DNA of 13,464 nucleotides, taken from contig JBNJED010000034.1 of assembly GCA_051745535.1 (NCBI GenBank), positions 1 to 13,464 of the forward strand, read 5' to 3'. Position numbers and translations under genes: made by a program. The DNA comes from Thiohalospira sp051745535 (GTDB lineage Bacteria; Pseudomonadota; Gammaproteobacteria; Thiohalospirales; Thiohalospiraceae). A model generated the notes under the pieces. The model searched no databases. It had not been told where the DNA came from and saw only the letters and a program-made list of their open reading frames with translations. Positions 1 through 5,916 of this stretch are shown piece after piece (the stretch's first letter is position 1; every line of letters starts with the position of its first letter).

Positions 1-75
1 AGCAGCGAGGCCGGGGACGAGCTCGCCCGGATCACCCGGGAGCTGCAGGAACTGGTGGGGCGGTTCCGCATCTAA
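1..75 (+). CDS. C-terminal end of a probable methyl-accepting chemotaxis protein (partial)
   Basis: An open frame enters from the left edge and stops with TAA at 73-75, leaving 24 residues ending in the pattern LQELVGRFRI. A helical stretch rich in Glu and Leu that ends in 'L..LV..FRI' is the usual end of the cytoplasmic signalling domain of methyl-accepting chemotaxis proteins, which relay ligand signals to CheA/CheW. Only the tail is visible, so the sensor domain and the overall identity cannot be read. The TerB-like gene starts 6 bases after this stop on the same strand, so the two may be co-transcribed. The family assignment rests on one short motif and is moderate at best. Confidence 0.5.
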   Translation, partial: SSEAGDELARITRELQELVGRFRI

Positions 76-81
76 GCGGAC

Positions 82-564
82 ATGCTCGACGCCATTCGCC
101 GATTCTTCGACGACCGCCTCGCCCCCGCCGGGGGGGAGGCCGAGGACGATGATCATCGTCTGCAGCTGGCCACGGCGGCCCTGCTTCTGGAGGTGGGACG
201 GGTGGACGGCCTGCGTGATGAGGAAGAACTGGCGGCCACCCGCCAGGCCCTGGCCGAGGTCTTCGGCCTGGCGGACGCCGAGACCGAGGAGTTGATGCGC
301 CTGGCCGATGCCGAGGCCCGGGAGGCCAGCTCCGACCACGACTTTACCCGCCTCATCCATGCCGCCTATGGCCCCGACCAGAAGACCGCCATGCTGGAGC
401 GGATGTGGCGGGTGGCGTGGGCCGACGGCGTCATCGACCCCTACGAGGAGCAGATGCTGCGCAAGGTGGCCGACCTGCTCTACCTCCCCCACGCCGCCTA
501 TATCGAGGCCAAGCTCCGGGCAGCGGAGGCCATGGGGGTGGAGCCCCCCGAAGCTACTCCGTGA
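82..564 (+). CDS. TerB-family (tellurite-resistance-like) protein
   Basis: This 160-residue soluble protein is all alpha-helical in appearance and matches the TerB-like fold. One acidic helical repeat (about residues 25-95) contains 'LLLEVGRVDGLRDEEE'. A second (about 95-150) contains 'WRVAWADGVIDPYEEQMLRKVADLL', the characteristic TerB signature with its 'ADG.ID..E' loop that resembles a metal-binding turn. The N-terminus 'MLDAIRRFFDDRL' is typical of the stand-alone proteobacterial version. The molecular role of these chromosomal TerB proteins is not settled; tellurite resistance should not be assumed without other ter genes, and none are present here. The start ATG has only a weak ribosome site (AAGCGGA). 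The gene lies 6 bases after a chemoreceptor-like tail, and its last 11 bases overlap the convergent L,D-transpeptidase gene. Confidence 0.82.
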   Translation: MLDAIRRFFDDRLAPAGGEAEDDDHRLQLATAALLLEVGRVDGLRDEEELAATRQALAEVFGLADAETEELMRLADAEAREASSDHDFTRLIHAAYGPDQKTAMLERMWRVAWADGVIDPYEEQMLRKVADLLYLPHAAYIEAKLRAAEAMGVEPPEATP

Positions 565-1558
565 TGACCACCCGGTCCCCCTCGGCCACGTAGCGCCAGA
601 TGCGGTCCATGGCCTCGTTGGCCGTGCGGATGCAGCCGTGGCTGACCTGCTGCCCCAGGCTCTCCTCGGGTTTGTTGGTGCCGTGGATGGCGTAGGGGCC
701 GCCGATGTTCAGCGCCAGCTTGCCCAGCGCCCCCTCGAAGCAGCGCTCGCCCTGCCGGATGTGCTCCCGGTATTCCGGCTCCTCCGCCATGGACTCCGGG
801 ATGCACCACTCGATGCCGTCGGCCCGGTGGATCTTCCAGCGGACCTCGTACTCCCCCGGTTCGGTGAAGTAGCAGCGCCCGCCCTGCTCCTCGGGGAGGC
901 AGCGGTCCATGCCCAGTCCCACCTCGGTGGTGTAGAGGGTGTACTCCTCGCCGGCCGGCGTCCGCTCGCGGACCTCCAGGCGGAACTGGTCCTTGTCCAC
1001 CCGGATCCAGCGCTCGAAGCCGTCGGGTCGGGGGTAGGTCGGGGGGGCATCCACATCCTCCACGGCTGCCCGGGGGAGCCAGGCGGCGGAGGCCAGGGGT
1101 GCCCAGTCGCCATCGGGGAAGTGGCCGGTGATCCGGACCCGGCCGTCGCCGTGCGCCCGGCCCGTTACCAGCGTGTCCCTGGCCAGCTCGGCAGGGGGCA
1201 GGGTGCCGTCGTCGGGCAGGGGCGGGGCGGCGACCCGCAGCCGCCAGGTCCGGGGCGGGAGCGGGGCATCGCGGACCTCCAGGGCGCTGGCGTGGAGCCA
1301 GTGCGGCCCCTCCAGCGGTGCCCACTCGCCGTCGGGGAAGTGGCCGGTGGCGCGGACCCACTCCCCCGCCGTCCGGTTGGAGGTGACCAGCCGCCCCCGC
1401 CGCCATTCCGTAACCGGGGCCCCGGCCGGTTCGTCCCGGACCACGGCGGGGCCGGTGAGGACCAGGGTCCGGGCCTCGGTGGTACGGCCGGGCTCGCCGG
1501 CTGCCGGGGCGGTTGCGGCCAGGGCGCAGAGGGTCAGCAGGAACCGTCGAAGGGCCAC
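554..1558 (-). CDS. Secreted L,D-transpeptidase (YkuD domain) with duplicated SH3-like segment
   Basis: The 334-residue protein starts with a clear signal peptide (VALRRFLLTLCALAATAPAAG), so it should act in the periplasm on peptidoglycan. The catalytic YkuD domain occupies roughly residues 184-334. It holds the signature H292-G and S306-H-G-C309-I-R311, where C309 is the expected nucleophile. The family forms 3-3 cross-links or attaches proteins to peptidoglycan; which of these applies cannot be read. Residues about 66-98 and 140-171 are an internal duplication, both carrying 'TGHFPDG(E/D)WAPL', probably SH3-like wall-binding modules. Four extra cysteines (220, 229, 252, 273) suggest disulfides. 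I chose the GTG at 1558-1556, preceded by GGGGAG at a short 3-base spacing, because it puts the signal peptide at the N-terminus. A TTG 48 bases upstream has no ribosome site. The gene is divergent from the MFS/spermidine-synthase-like gene. Confidence 0.9.
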   Translation of the reverse strand: MALRRFLLTLCALAATAPAAGEPGRTTEARTLVLTGPAVVRDEPAGAPVTEWRRGRLVTSNRTAGEWVRATGHFPDGEWAPLEGPHWLHASALEVRDAPLPPRTWRLRVAAPPLPDDGTLPPAELARDTLVTGRAHGDGRVRITGHFPDGDWAPLASAAWLPRAAVEDVDAPPTYPRPDGFERWIRVDKDQFRLEVRERTPAGEEYTLYTTEVGLGMDRCLPEEQGGRCYFTEPGEYEVRWKIHRADGIEWCIPESMAEEPEYREHIRQGERCFEGALGKLALNIGGPYAIHGTNKPEESLGQQVSHGCIRTANEAMDRIWRYVAEGDRVVITE

Positions 1559-1610
1559 GTTCTCCCCGGGGCGTTGCGGCGATGGGAGATGATAGGATAG
1601 GCCCAAAGCA

Positions 1611-1616
1611 AGGAGG
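1611..1616 (+). promoter_or_regulatory. Ribosome binding site fixing a GTG start
   Basis: A perfect AGGAGG lies 8 bases before the GTG at 1625 and decides that start. It sits in the 66-base divergent gap shared with the L,D-transpeptidase gene. No good -35/-10 pair could be placed in this gap in either direction, although AT-rich GATAGGATAG (1591-1600) may belong to a promoter. Confidence 0.8.
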
Positions 1617-1624
1617 GATCACCC

Positions 1625-3163
1625 GTGGCCCGCGTTACCGACCCCAGCGACGCCCCAAACGCCCGTGGAAGACTGGCCGCCTACGGGGCCACCGTCTTCC
1701 TGGCCGCCGGCCTGACCATGGTCCTGGAGATCGCCGCCGGTCGCCTGGTGGCCCCCTACGTGGGCAGCTCCCTCTATACCTGGACCGCCATCATCGGGGT
1801 GGTCCTGGCCGGCCTGTCGGCGGGGAACTGGCTGGGCGGTCGCTGGGCCGACCGCGGTGCCGGGCCGGTGGCGGCCGGCCTGGCCCTGGGGGCGGCGGCG
1901 GTGGCGAGCCTGGCCATCCTGCTGCTGCTGGAGCTGGTCGGTCCCTTCATCCGGGCCAGCAGTCTGGGCCCCCTGGGCGCGACCCTGGTCCTGGTCGGCG
2001 GGCTCTTCCTGCTCCCGGCGATCCTCCTGGGGATCCTCACCCCCTTGCTCACGACCCTTGCCCTGGGGCTGGACGGGCGCACCGGCCACGTGGTGGGGCG
2101 GATGCATGCGCTGGCCGCCCTGGGCAGCATCGCGGGGACCTTCATCGCCGGCTACTGGCTCATCCCCGCCGTGGGCGTCCACGGCGTCATCCTGGCGACG
2201 GCGCTGGTGCTGGCGGCCATGGCCGCGCCCTTCCTCGTCGCCGCCTGGCGGCGGGGGGCGGCCCTGGCCGGCCTCCTCCTCCTGCTCTCGGGGCTGGCCT
2301 GGCAGCAGCAGGCGCTGGTCTCCCCCTGCGACGAGGAGAGCGCCTACTTCTGCATCCGGGTGGAGGATGCCACCCGCGATGTCCCCTTCGGGGAGGCCCG
2401 GGCCCTGGTCCTGGACCACCTCCTGCACAGCATCAATCATCGCCAGGAGCCGGCCCTGCTGGCCTCGCCCTATCTGCACCTGATGGACGAGGTGGCGCGC
2501 CAGTGGCCCGGCATGGAGCCGGCCTCGGCCGACTGGTTCTTCGCCGGCGGCGGGGCCTACACCCATCCCCGGGCCCTGGAGGCGCTGGATCCCGGCGCCT
2601 CGGTAACCGTGGCGGAGGTGGATCCGGCGGTGACCCGAGTGGCCGAGGAGGCGCTCTTCGTGGACACCGACGGCTGGCGGGTCCTCCATCGCGACGCCCG
2701 GCTGGCGCTGGCCCGCCTGGAGGACGAGCGGTTCGATGTGGTGGTCGGCGATGTCTTCCACGATGTGGCGGTGCCGGCCCACCTGGTTACCCGGGAGTTC
2801 GCCGAGCTGGTCCGGGAGCGGCTGCGCCCGGGCGGGTTGTATACCCTGAACATCGTCGACCGCCACCCACAACCGCGGCTGGTGGCCAGCCTGCTCCGGA
2901 CCCTGGAGGGGGTCTTCGAGCACGTGGACGTCTGGCACCAGGGGCTGCCGGGGGGGGACGAGCCGGCGCGCGTGACCTACGTGCTCACTGCCAGCGACAC
3001 GGCGCCGCCGGCCTCGCCGCTGCGTTCCCGCCACGGTCTGTCCCGGCAGTGGGAGCGGGTCACCGCCCGGGTGGAGCGCGCCGTGGCCGACCCCATGGTC
3101 CTGACGGACGCCCATGCGCCGGTGGAGCGGCTGCTGGCGCCCCTGCTACTGAAGGGAGGGTGA
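1625..3163 (+). CDS. Membrane-fused spermidine synthase-like protein (MFS/spermidine synthase)
   Basis: This 512-residue protein has two halves. Residues about 18-227 form some seven hydrophobic helices, beginning 'VFLAAGLTMVLEIAAGRLVAP', the usual opening of fused MFS/spermidine synthases. Residues about 235-500 form a Rossmann methyltransferase-like aminopropyltransferase domain. It shows a substrate-loop motif 'LDHLLHS' (263-269), the nucleotide-binding glycines GGG at 308-310 in 'GGGAYTHPR', acidic E331/D333, 'HRDAR' (355-359) and 'VVVGDVF' (372-378). The ending 'VLTDAHAPVERL' is also typical of the fused class. The classical GGGDGG motif is replaced, so true spermidine synthesis is unproven; these fused proteins mostly lack an assigned substrate. 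The GTG start is set by AGGAGG at 1611. The carbonic anhydrase gene begins 2 bases after the stop, and its ribosome site lies inside this gene's last codons, so the two form an operon. Confidence 0.88.
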   Translation: MARVTDPSDAPNARGRLAAYGATVFLAAGLTMVLEIAAGRLVAPYVGSSLYTWTAIIGVVLAGLSAGNWLGGRWADRGAGPVAAGLALGAAAVASLAILLLLELVGPFIRASSLGPLGATLVLVGGLFLLPAILLGILTPLLTTLALGLDGRTGHVVGRMHALAALGSIAGTFIAGYWLIPAVGVHGVILATALVLAAMAAPFLVAAWRRGAALAGLLLLLSGLAWQQQALVSPCDEESAYFCIRVEDATRDVPFGEARALVLDHLLHSINHRQEPALLASPYLHLMDEVARQWPGMEPASADWFFAGGGAYTHPRALEALDPGASVTVAEVDPAVTRVAEEALFVDTDGWRVLHRDARLALARLEDERFDVVVGDVFHDVAVPAHLVTREFAELVRERLRPGGLYTLNIVDRHPQPRLVASLLRTLEGVFEHVDVWHQGLPGGDEPARVTYVLTASDTAPPASPLRSRHGLSRQWERVTARVERAVADPMVLTDAHAPVERLLAPLLLKGG

Positions 3164-3165
3164 AG

Positions 3166-3798
3166 ATGGCCAGGAGCGGCGATCCCGTGGAGGACATCCA
3201 CGCGCTCATCCGGCGCAATCATCAGTGGGCCGACGGCGTGGCCGCCTCGGACCCGGCGTTCTTCTCGACCCTGGCGAGTCAGCAGGCCCCGGATTACCTC
3301 TGGATCGGCTGTTCCGATTCCCGGGTCCCCGCCAACCAGGTGGTGGACATGGCGCCCGGGGAGGTCTTCGTCCACCGCAATGTCGCCAACCTGGTGGGCC
3401 ATACCGACCTCAACGCCCTGTCGGTGATCCAGTACGCCGTGGAGGTGCTCCAGGTGCGCCACATCCTGATCACCGGCCACTACGGCTGCGGCGGGGTGCG
3501 GGCGGCGCTGGAGGAGGAGGTGGACCACGGCCTCATAGACAACTGGCTGGAGGAGGTCCGGCGGGTGGCCCGGGAGCACGATGACGAGCTGGCCGCCATC
3601 GCTGACTTCGACGCCCGCGTGGACCGGCTCTGCGAACTCAACGTGGCCGCCCAGGTGGAGAGCGTCTGCCATACCTCGGTGGTGCGCAACGCCTGGGGGG
3701 GTGGCCAGGAACTGGCCGTCCACGGTCTGGTCTACGGCATTGCCGACGGCCGGCTCCAGCCAGTGGGCGAGCCGCGCACCGGGACCGAGATGGATTGA
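3166..3798 (+). CDS. can: Beta-class carbonic anhydrase
   Basis: This 210-residue cytosolic enzyme interconverts CO2 and bicarbonate with a single zinc ion. The zinc and active-site signature is complete: C49-S-D51-S-R53-VPAN, then H105-Y-G-C108-GG. C49, H105 and C108 (with D51 in the resting form) are the expected zinc ligands, and R53 pairs with D51. 'VFVHRNVANLV' and 'LITGHYGCGGV' match the E. coli Can type rather than gamma or alpha enzymes, and the length fits that type. Translation starts at ATG 3166 behind AGGGAGGG, which overlaps the end of the upstream MFS/spermidine-synthase-like gene, indicating coupled expression. A 7-bp stem hairpin follows 8 bases after the stop. The pairing with a polyamine-synthase-like protein has no obvious pathway logic and may be only positional. 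Confidence 0.95.
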   Translation: MARSGDPVEDIHALIRRNHQWADGVAASDPAFFSTLASQQAPDYLWIGCSDSRVPANQVVDMAPGEVFVHRNVANLVGHTDLNALSVIQYAVEVLQVRHILITGHYGCGGVRAALEEEVDHGLIDNWLEEVRRVAREHDDELAAIADFDARVDRLCELNVAAQVESVCHTSVVRNAWGGGQELAVHGLVYGIADGRLQPVGEPRTGTEMD

Positions 3799-3805
3799 AC
3801 GACGT

Positions 3806-3823
3806 CGGGGTCCGTCGACCCCG
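3806..3823 (+). terminator. GC-rich hairpin after the carbonic anhydrase gene
   Basis: CGGGGTC (3806-3812), loop CGTC and GACCCCG (3817-3823) form a perfect 7-bp stem beginning 8 bases after the stop. No T-run follows on either strand, so this is not a classical intrinsic terminator. It may be an RNA-stabilising end, a pause site or an attenuator before the small membrane protein gene. Confidence 0.4.
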
Positions 3824-3849
3824 CATGGCCCGCAGACCCGGAGGTAGAC

Positions 3850-4041
3850 ATGGGCGGCGAGATGGCAACCTGGGAACAGATCCTGCTCGGCGTGGCCGCC
3901 GTGCTCATCCTGCTCTTCTTCTTTCCCGGCGCCAAGCGGATGCTGGAGCAGAGCCGCGAGAAGGAGAAGGACTGGCGCGGCGTGCTCCTGCCCCTGGGGC
4001 TGGTGGTCCTCTTCGTGCTGCTGCTGATCAGCCTGGTCTGA
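3850..4041 (+). CDS. Small two-helix inner-membrane protein, function unknown
   Basis: This 63-residue protein has two hydrophobic segments, about residues 10-25 (ILLGVAAVLILLFFFPG) and 46-63 (LLPLGLVVLFVLLLISLV). They are joined by a charged linker containing 'AKRMLEQSREKEKDW'. The positive cluster after helix 1 suggests a helical hairpin with the loop in the cytoplasm. GGAGG at 3840-3844 sits 5 bases before ATG 3850, so this is a real gene; a second in-frame ATG at 3862 is possible but less well placed. I recognise the architecture as a recurrent conserved hypothetical in gammaproteobacteria but cannot give it a function. It follows the carbonic anhydrase by 51 bases, with a hairpin in between, and ends 3 bases from a convergent small gene. 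Confidence 0.8.
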   Translation: MGGEMATWEQILLGVAAVLILLFFFPGAKRMLEQSREKEKDWRGVLLPLGLVVLFVLLLISLV

Positions 4042-4044
4042 CGC

Positions 4045-4257
4045 TCAGGCGTAGAGGTCCACGTGGCTGGGCTGGCCCTTCTCGAAGAGTTCCCGGCTCT
4101 CCGGCGGGATGGTGGCCCGGATCTGGTCGCCCTGCTCACGGACATTGGCCTCGACGACCTGCATCGCCTGACGCTGCAACCCGACGCCGGTGGTGCTCGG
4201 GTCGCGCTGCTGGAGCAGGGTGGTCAGGGGGCTGGCGTTCATGCTGCCGGTATCCAC
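4045..4257 (-). CDS. Conserved small hypothetical protein, 70 residues
   Basis: The product is a 70-residue soluble, mostly helical protein with no cysteine and no membrane segment. The middle 'VGLQRQAMQVVEANVREQGDQI' should be an amphipathic helix and the chain ends 'HVDLYA'. The size, the flexible N-terminus and this kind of ending recall the short putative motility proteins of the YjfB type, but the match is weak and I would not name it so without a profile search. The start is GTG at 4257-4255, supported by GAGGAGG 7 bases upstream; an in-frame ATG six codons in lacks such a site. The gene is divergent from msrB across a 78-base gap. Confidence 0.7.
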   Translation of the reverse strand: MDTGSMNASPLTTLLQQRDPSTTGVGLQRQAMQVVEANVREQGDQIRATIPPESRELFEKGQPSHVDLYA

Positions 4258-4297
4258 AGCCTATCCTCCTCGGGGACTCTCTTCTATCCTAGCACGA

Positions 4298-4311
4298 CCG
4301 CCGTATGGCGG
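4298..4311. other. Small inverted repeat in the msrB leader
   Basis: CCGCC (4298-4302), loop GTAT and GGCGG (4307-4311) form a perfect 5-bp stem with a 4-base loop. It lies in the 78-base divergent region between the 70-residue gene and msrB, 15 bases before the msrB ribosome site. It could be an operator half-site pair or a leader hairpin; it is short enough to be chance in this GC-rich sequence. Confidence 0.3.
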
Positions 4312-4335
4312 AAGGTCGACACCCCGGAGGCGAAC

Positions 4336-4749
4336 ATGAGCGATCCCCTGGAACGTACGGAGGCGGAGTGGCAGGTGCTGCTCACCGACGAGCAGTACCG
4401 GGTCTGCCGCCAGGGCGGGACGGAGCCGCCCTTCTCCAGCGCCTACCACGATGACCACACCCCGGGGCTCTACCGCTGCGTCTGCTGCCGGGCCCCGCTC
4501 TTCCACAGCGAGCACAAGTTCGACTCCGGCAGCGGCTGGCCCAGCTACTGGCAGCCCGTGGACCCCGCCGCGGTGACCGAGCACACCGACCACAGCCTGG
4601 GCATGGCGCGCACCGAGGTCCGCTGCGCCAGTTGTGCCGCCCACCTGGGCCACGTCTTCCCCGACGGTCCGCCGCCCACCGGCCAGCGTTACTGTATCAA
4701 CGGCGTATGTCTGGAGCGGGAGGAGAACGCCCCCGTCCCGTCCGCCTGA
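4336..4749 (+). CDS. msrB: Peptide-methionine (R)-S-oxide reductase MsrB
   Basis: This 137-residue enzyme reduces methionine-R-sulfoxide in oxidised proteins. All signature parts are visible: the opening 'EPPFSSAYHDDHTPGLY', structural zinc cysteines C48/C51 (CVCC) and C97/C100 (CASC), 'KFDSGSGWPSYWQP' (61-74), 'HLGHVFPDG' (103-111) and catalytic C120 in 'RYCINGVCL'. The family usually has RYCINS, so Gly122 replacing Ser is a mild variant. C24, which lies where many MsrBs place a recycling cysteine, and C125 could resolve the sulfenic acid. No signal peptide is present, so it acts in the cytosol. The ATG at 4336 is set by GGAGG 5 bases upstream; earlier in-frame codons are only an open leader. 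Its last 43 bases overlap the start of the rhodanese gene, suggesting a shared transcript for sulfur and oxidative-damage chemistry. Confidence 0.95.
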   Translation: MSDPLERTEAEWQVLLTDEQYRVCRQGGTEPPFSSAYHDDHTPGLYRCVCCRAPLFHSEHKFDSGSGWPSYWQPVDPAAVTEHTDHSLGMARTEVRCASCAAHLGHVFPDGPPPTGQRYCINGVCLEREENAPVPSA

Positions 4750-5027
4750 GTCCGGCGGAGGCGCGGGCGCTGGTGGATGGTGGCCGGACGCTGGTGGTGG
4801 ACACCCGCAGTCCCGGCGAATTCGCCGAGGAGGCCCTGCCGGGGGCGGTGAATGCCCCCTGGCCGCGGATCAAGCGCCCCCTGGGCGTGGTCGAGCGGAC
4901 CACGCCGGTGGCCGTCTACTGCGATACCGGCGCCCGGGCGCGCAAGACCGCCGAGGTGATGGTCGCCATGGGCTTTACCCGCATCTACCTCATCGGCGCC
5001 ATGCGCCGGTACTACCAGGACGAGTGA
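4707..5027 (+). CDS. Small single-domain rhodanese (sulfurtransferase)
   Basis: The product is a 106-residue single rhodanese domain. It contains 'VDTRSPGEFAEEALPGAVN' (31-49) and an active-site loop C72-D-T-G-A-R-A, where C72 carries the persulfide in this family. It closes with 'YLIGAMRRYYQDE', like the second rhodanese in this window. The likely role is sulfane-sulfur transfer in the cytosol; the acceptor is unknown. I placed the start at ATG 4707, inside msrB, because later in-frame starts would cut into the first beta strand. No ribosome site precedes it, so the start is uncertain and translation probably depends on msrB. The gene converges on a DUF2892 membrane gene 6 bases beyond. E. 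coli YgaP carries these two domains in one polypeptide. Confidence 0.85.
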   Translation: MSGAGGERPRPVRLSPAEARALVDGGRTLVVDTRSPGEFAEEALPGAVNAPWPRIKRPLGVVERTTPVAVYCDTGARARKTAEVMVAMGFTRIYLIGAMRRYYQDE

Positions 5028-5033
5028 CCCGGC

Positions 5034-5228
5034 TCAGGTCTTCTGGCCGCCGCAGGTATCCATCCCGAGGAGGGAGTAGAGCGGGCACCAGCCCACCAGT
5101 GCCGTGGCCAGCGGGATGATCCCGATCCAGCCCCACGGGGTCTGCGGCCCCATGAAGACCAGCAGGATGAGGACCACGCCGATGACGGCGCGGACACCGC
5201 GGTCGATGTTTCCCATGTTCAGGGTCAT
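5034..5228 (-). CDS. DUF2892 (YgaP-like) small inner-membrane protein
   Basis: This 64-residue protein begins 'MTLNMGNIDRGVRAVIGVVL', the hallmark opening of DUF2892 proteins. Two transmembrane helices follow (about 11-28 and 34-50) and the end is 'WCPLYSLLGMDTCGG'. The paired cysteines (C48, C59) and the 'W(C)P.Y...G..TC' ending are conserved in the family and may bind sulfur species or metal, but no reaction is established. In E. coli YgaP the same membrane hairpin is fused to a rhodanese; here a separate rhodanese gene lies convergent, 6 bases away. GGAGG 7 bases before ATG 5228 sets the start. I found no convincing promoter in the 87 bases upstream, so it may be co-transcribed with the DUF2452 gene. 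Confidence 0.88.
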   Translation of the reverse strand: MTLNMGNIDRGVRAVIGVVLILLVFMGPQTPWGWIGIIPLATALVGWCPLYSLLGMDTCGGQKT

Positions 5229-5247
5229 TGGGCTGCCTCCATTGCCG

Positions 5248-5267
5248 CGGGCGGCGGCTTCCGCCCG
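5248..5267. other. Inverted repeat in the DUF2892 leader
   Basis: CGGGCGG (5248-5254) and CCGCCCG (5261-5267) pair over 7 bp around a 6-base loop, just upstream of the ribosome site of the minus-strand DUF2892 gene. In RNA it would form a stable hairpin ahead of the start region. It lacks a T-run, so it is not an obvious terminator of the upstream DUF2452 gene. Chance is possible in such GC-rich DNA. Confidence 0.3.
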
Positions 5268-5315
5268 TTTCCAAGCCTTGCAGATACCGGGGGTCCTGTC
5301 ACCCCGCGGGAGGGC

Positions 5316-5837
5316 TCAGCTCTCCCCGGAGGTCGGGCCGCTGCTCTCCAGCAGCTTGGCGACCATCTCCCGGGACTCCTCGGCCTTGCCCACCTGGTCC
5401 GCCGGGGTCCAGGACATGTCCTGGTTGAGGACGTAGGAGTTGACGTAGGTGTCGGGGTGGTTCCCGCCCCACTCCCGGGGCGAGACCATGGAGAAGTAAC
5501 GGCTGCCGTCGGCCTTCTCGTAGAGGTGGTAGGTCTGGCCCGGCTTGCGGTGGAAGTGGCACTTCGCCCGGTGGAGGTCGTGGTCCTCCTGGGCCTCCTC
5601 CAGGGTCTTGCGGGCCTCTTCCTGCAGGGATCGGATCTGGTCGGCCAGGACCTGGAGCTTGGCGCTGACGCGGGTGTTCAGGTGGCTGTCCGCCTCGGCC
5701 AGTTCCTTGCTCACGTCCACCGGCTCGAAGGCCGTGGCCAGCCGGCTCACCGGGTAGGGGGAGCTGTGGTCGGGGCCCATGTGGCGGAGCCCCTTGTCCT
5801 GACTCTCGCCGGAATTGTTGTCCTGCTCGTCACTCAT
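5316..5837 (-). CDS. DUF2452 domain protein
   Basis: This 173-residue soluble protein matches DUF2452 over most of its length: 'SPYPVSRLATAFEPVDVSKE' (26-45), a helical segment with 'LQVLADQIRSLQEEARKTL' (61-79), 'LHRAKCHFHRKPGQTYHLYE' (88-107), 'GSRYFSMVSPREWG' (111-124) and 'SWTPADQ' (142-148). The conserved Tyr/His/Leu/Tyr block is the strongest marker. Function is unknown; it has no signal peptide or membrane helix. The first 25 residues are polar and poorly conserved-looking. ATG 5837 has no ribosome site, whereas the internal ATG at 5780 has AAGGGG about 9 bases before it, so a start at 5780 is a real alternative. It is divergent from the UspA gene across 79 bases that contain an imperfect palindrome. 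Confidence 0.85.
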   Translation of the reverse strand: MSDEQDNNSGESQDKGLRHMGPDHSSPYPVSRLATAFEPVDVSKELAEADSHLNTRVSAKLQVLADQIRSLQEEARKTLEEAQEDHDLHRAKCHFHRKPGQTYHLYEKADGSRYFSMVSPREWGGNHPDTYVNSYVLNQDMSWTPADQVGKAEESREMVAKLLESSGPTSGES

Positions 5838-5875
5838 GGGTAGTTTGGGTGCCTGCTTGGGATTCCCGTTAGCCT

Positions 5876-5894
5876 AGTGCGGGCAGCCTGCACT
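5876..5894. promoter_or_regulatory. Imperfect palindrome in the DUF2452-uspA divergent region
   Basis: AGTGCGGGC (5876-5884), centre A5885 and GCCTGCACT (5886-5894) form a 9-1-9 inverted repeat with one mismatched pair (G5881/T5889, a G-U pair in RNA). It ends 22 bases before the UspA start codon, where a transcription factor site or leader hairpin would be expected. No clear sigma70 pair could be placed beside it, so the promoter itself remains unassigned. Confidence 0.4.
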
Positions 5895-5916
5895 GACAAC
5901 AGCCCGGGAGGGCACC

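Noticed and set aside
82..564. Tellurite resistance island suggested by the TerB-like protein.
   Set aside because: No other ter genes are present; stand-alone TerB-like proteins are common on chromosomes.
1604..1606. Upstream TTG as start of the L,D-transpeptidase.
   Set aside because: No ribosome site, and it would put 16 polar residues ahead of a good signal peptide.
498..1622. Long open frames antiparallel or out of phase with the L,D-transpeptidase gene, on both strands (308-1600 plus, 498-1622 minus).
   Set aside because: They are Gly/Pro/Arg-rich translations with no domain signature, produced by high GC content; the transpeptidase frame has signal peptide and catalytic motifs.
1513..3115. 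Long open frames overlapping the MFS/spermidine-synthase gene in other frames, including one running through the carbonic anhydrase.
   Set aside because: Low-complexity Gly/Arg/Pro or Gln/Gly composition; only the part from 3166 is real, as carbonic anhydrase.
3850..4257. The two adjacent small genes as a toxin-antitoxin pair.
   Set aside because: They are convergent, not co-transcribed, and neither resembles a toxin or antitoxin; the first is a plain two-helix membrane protein.
4261..4290. Direct repeat CTATCCT (4261-4267 and 4284-4290) as a regulatory element.
   Set aside because: The first copy is mostly the ribosome site of the 70-residue gene read on the other strand; no -35 fits.
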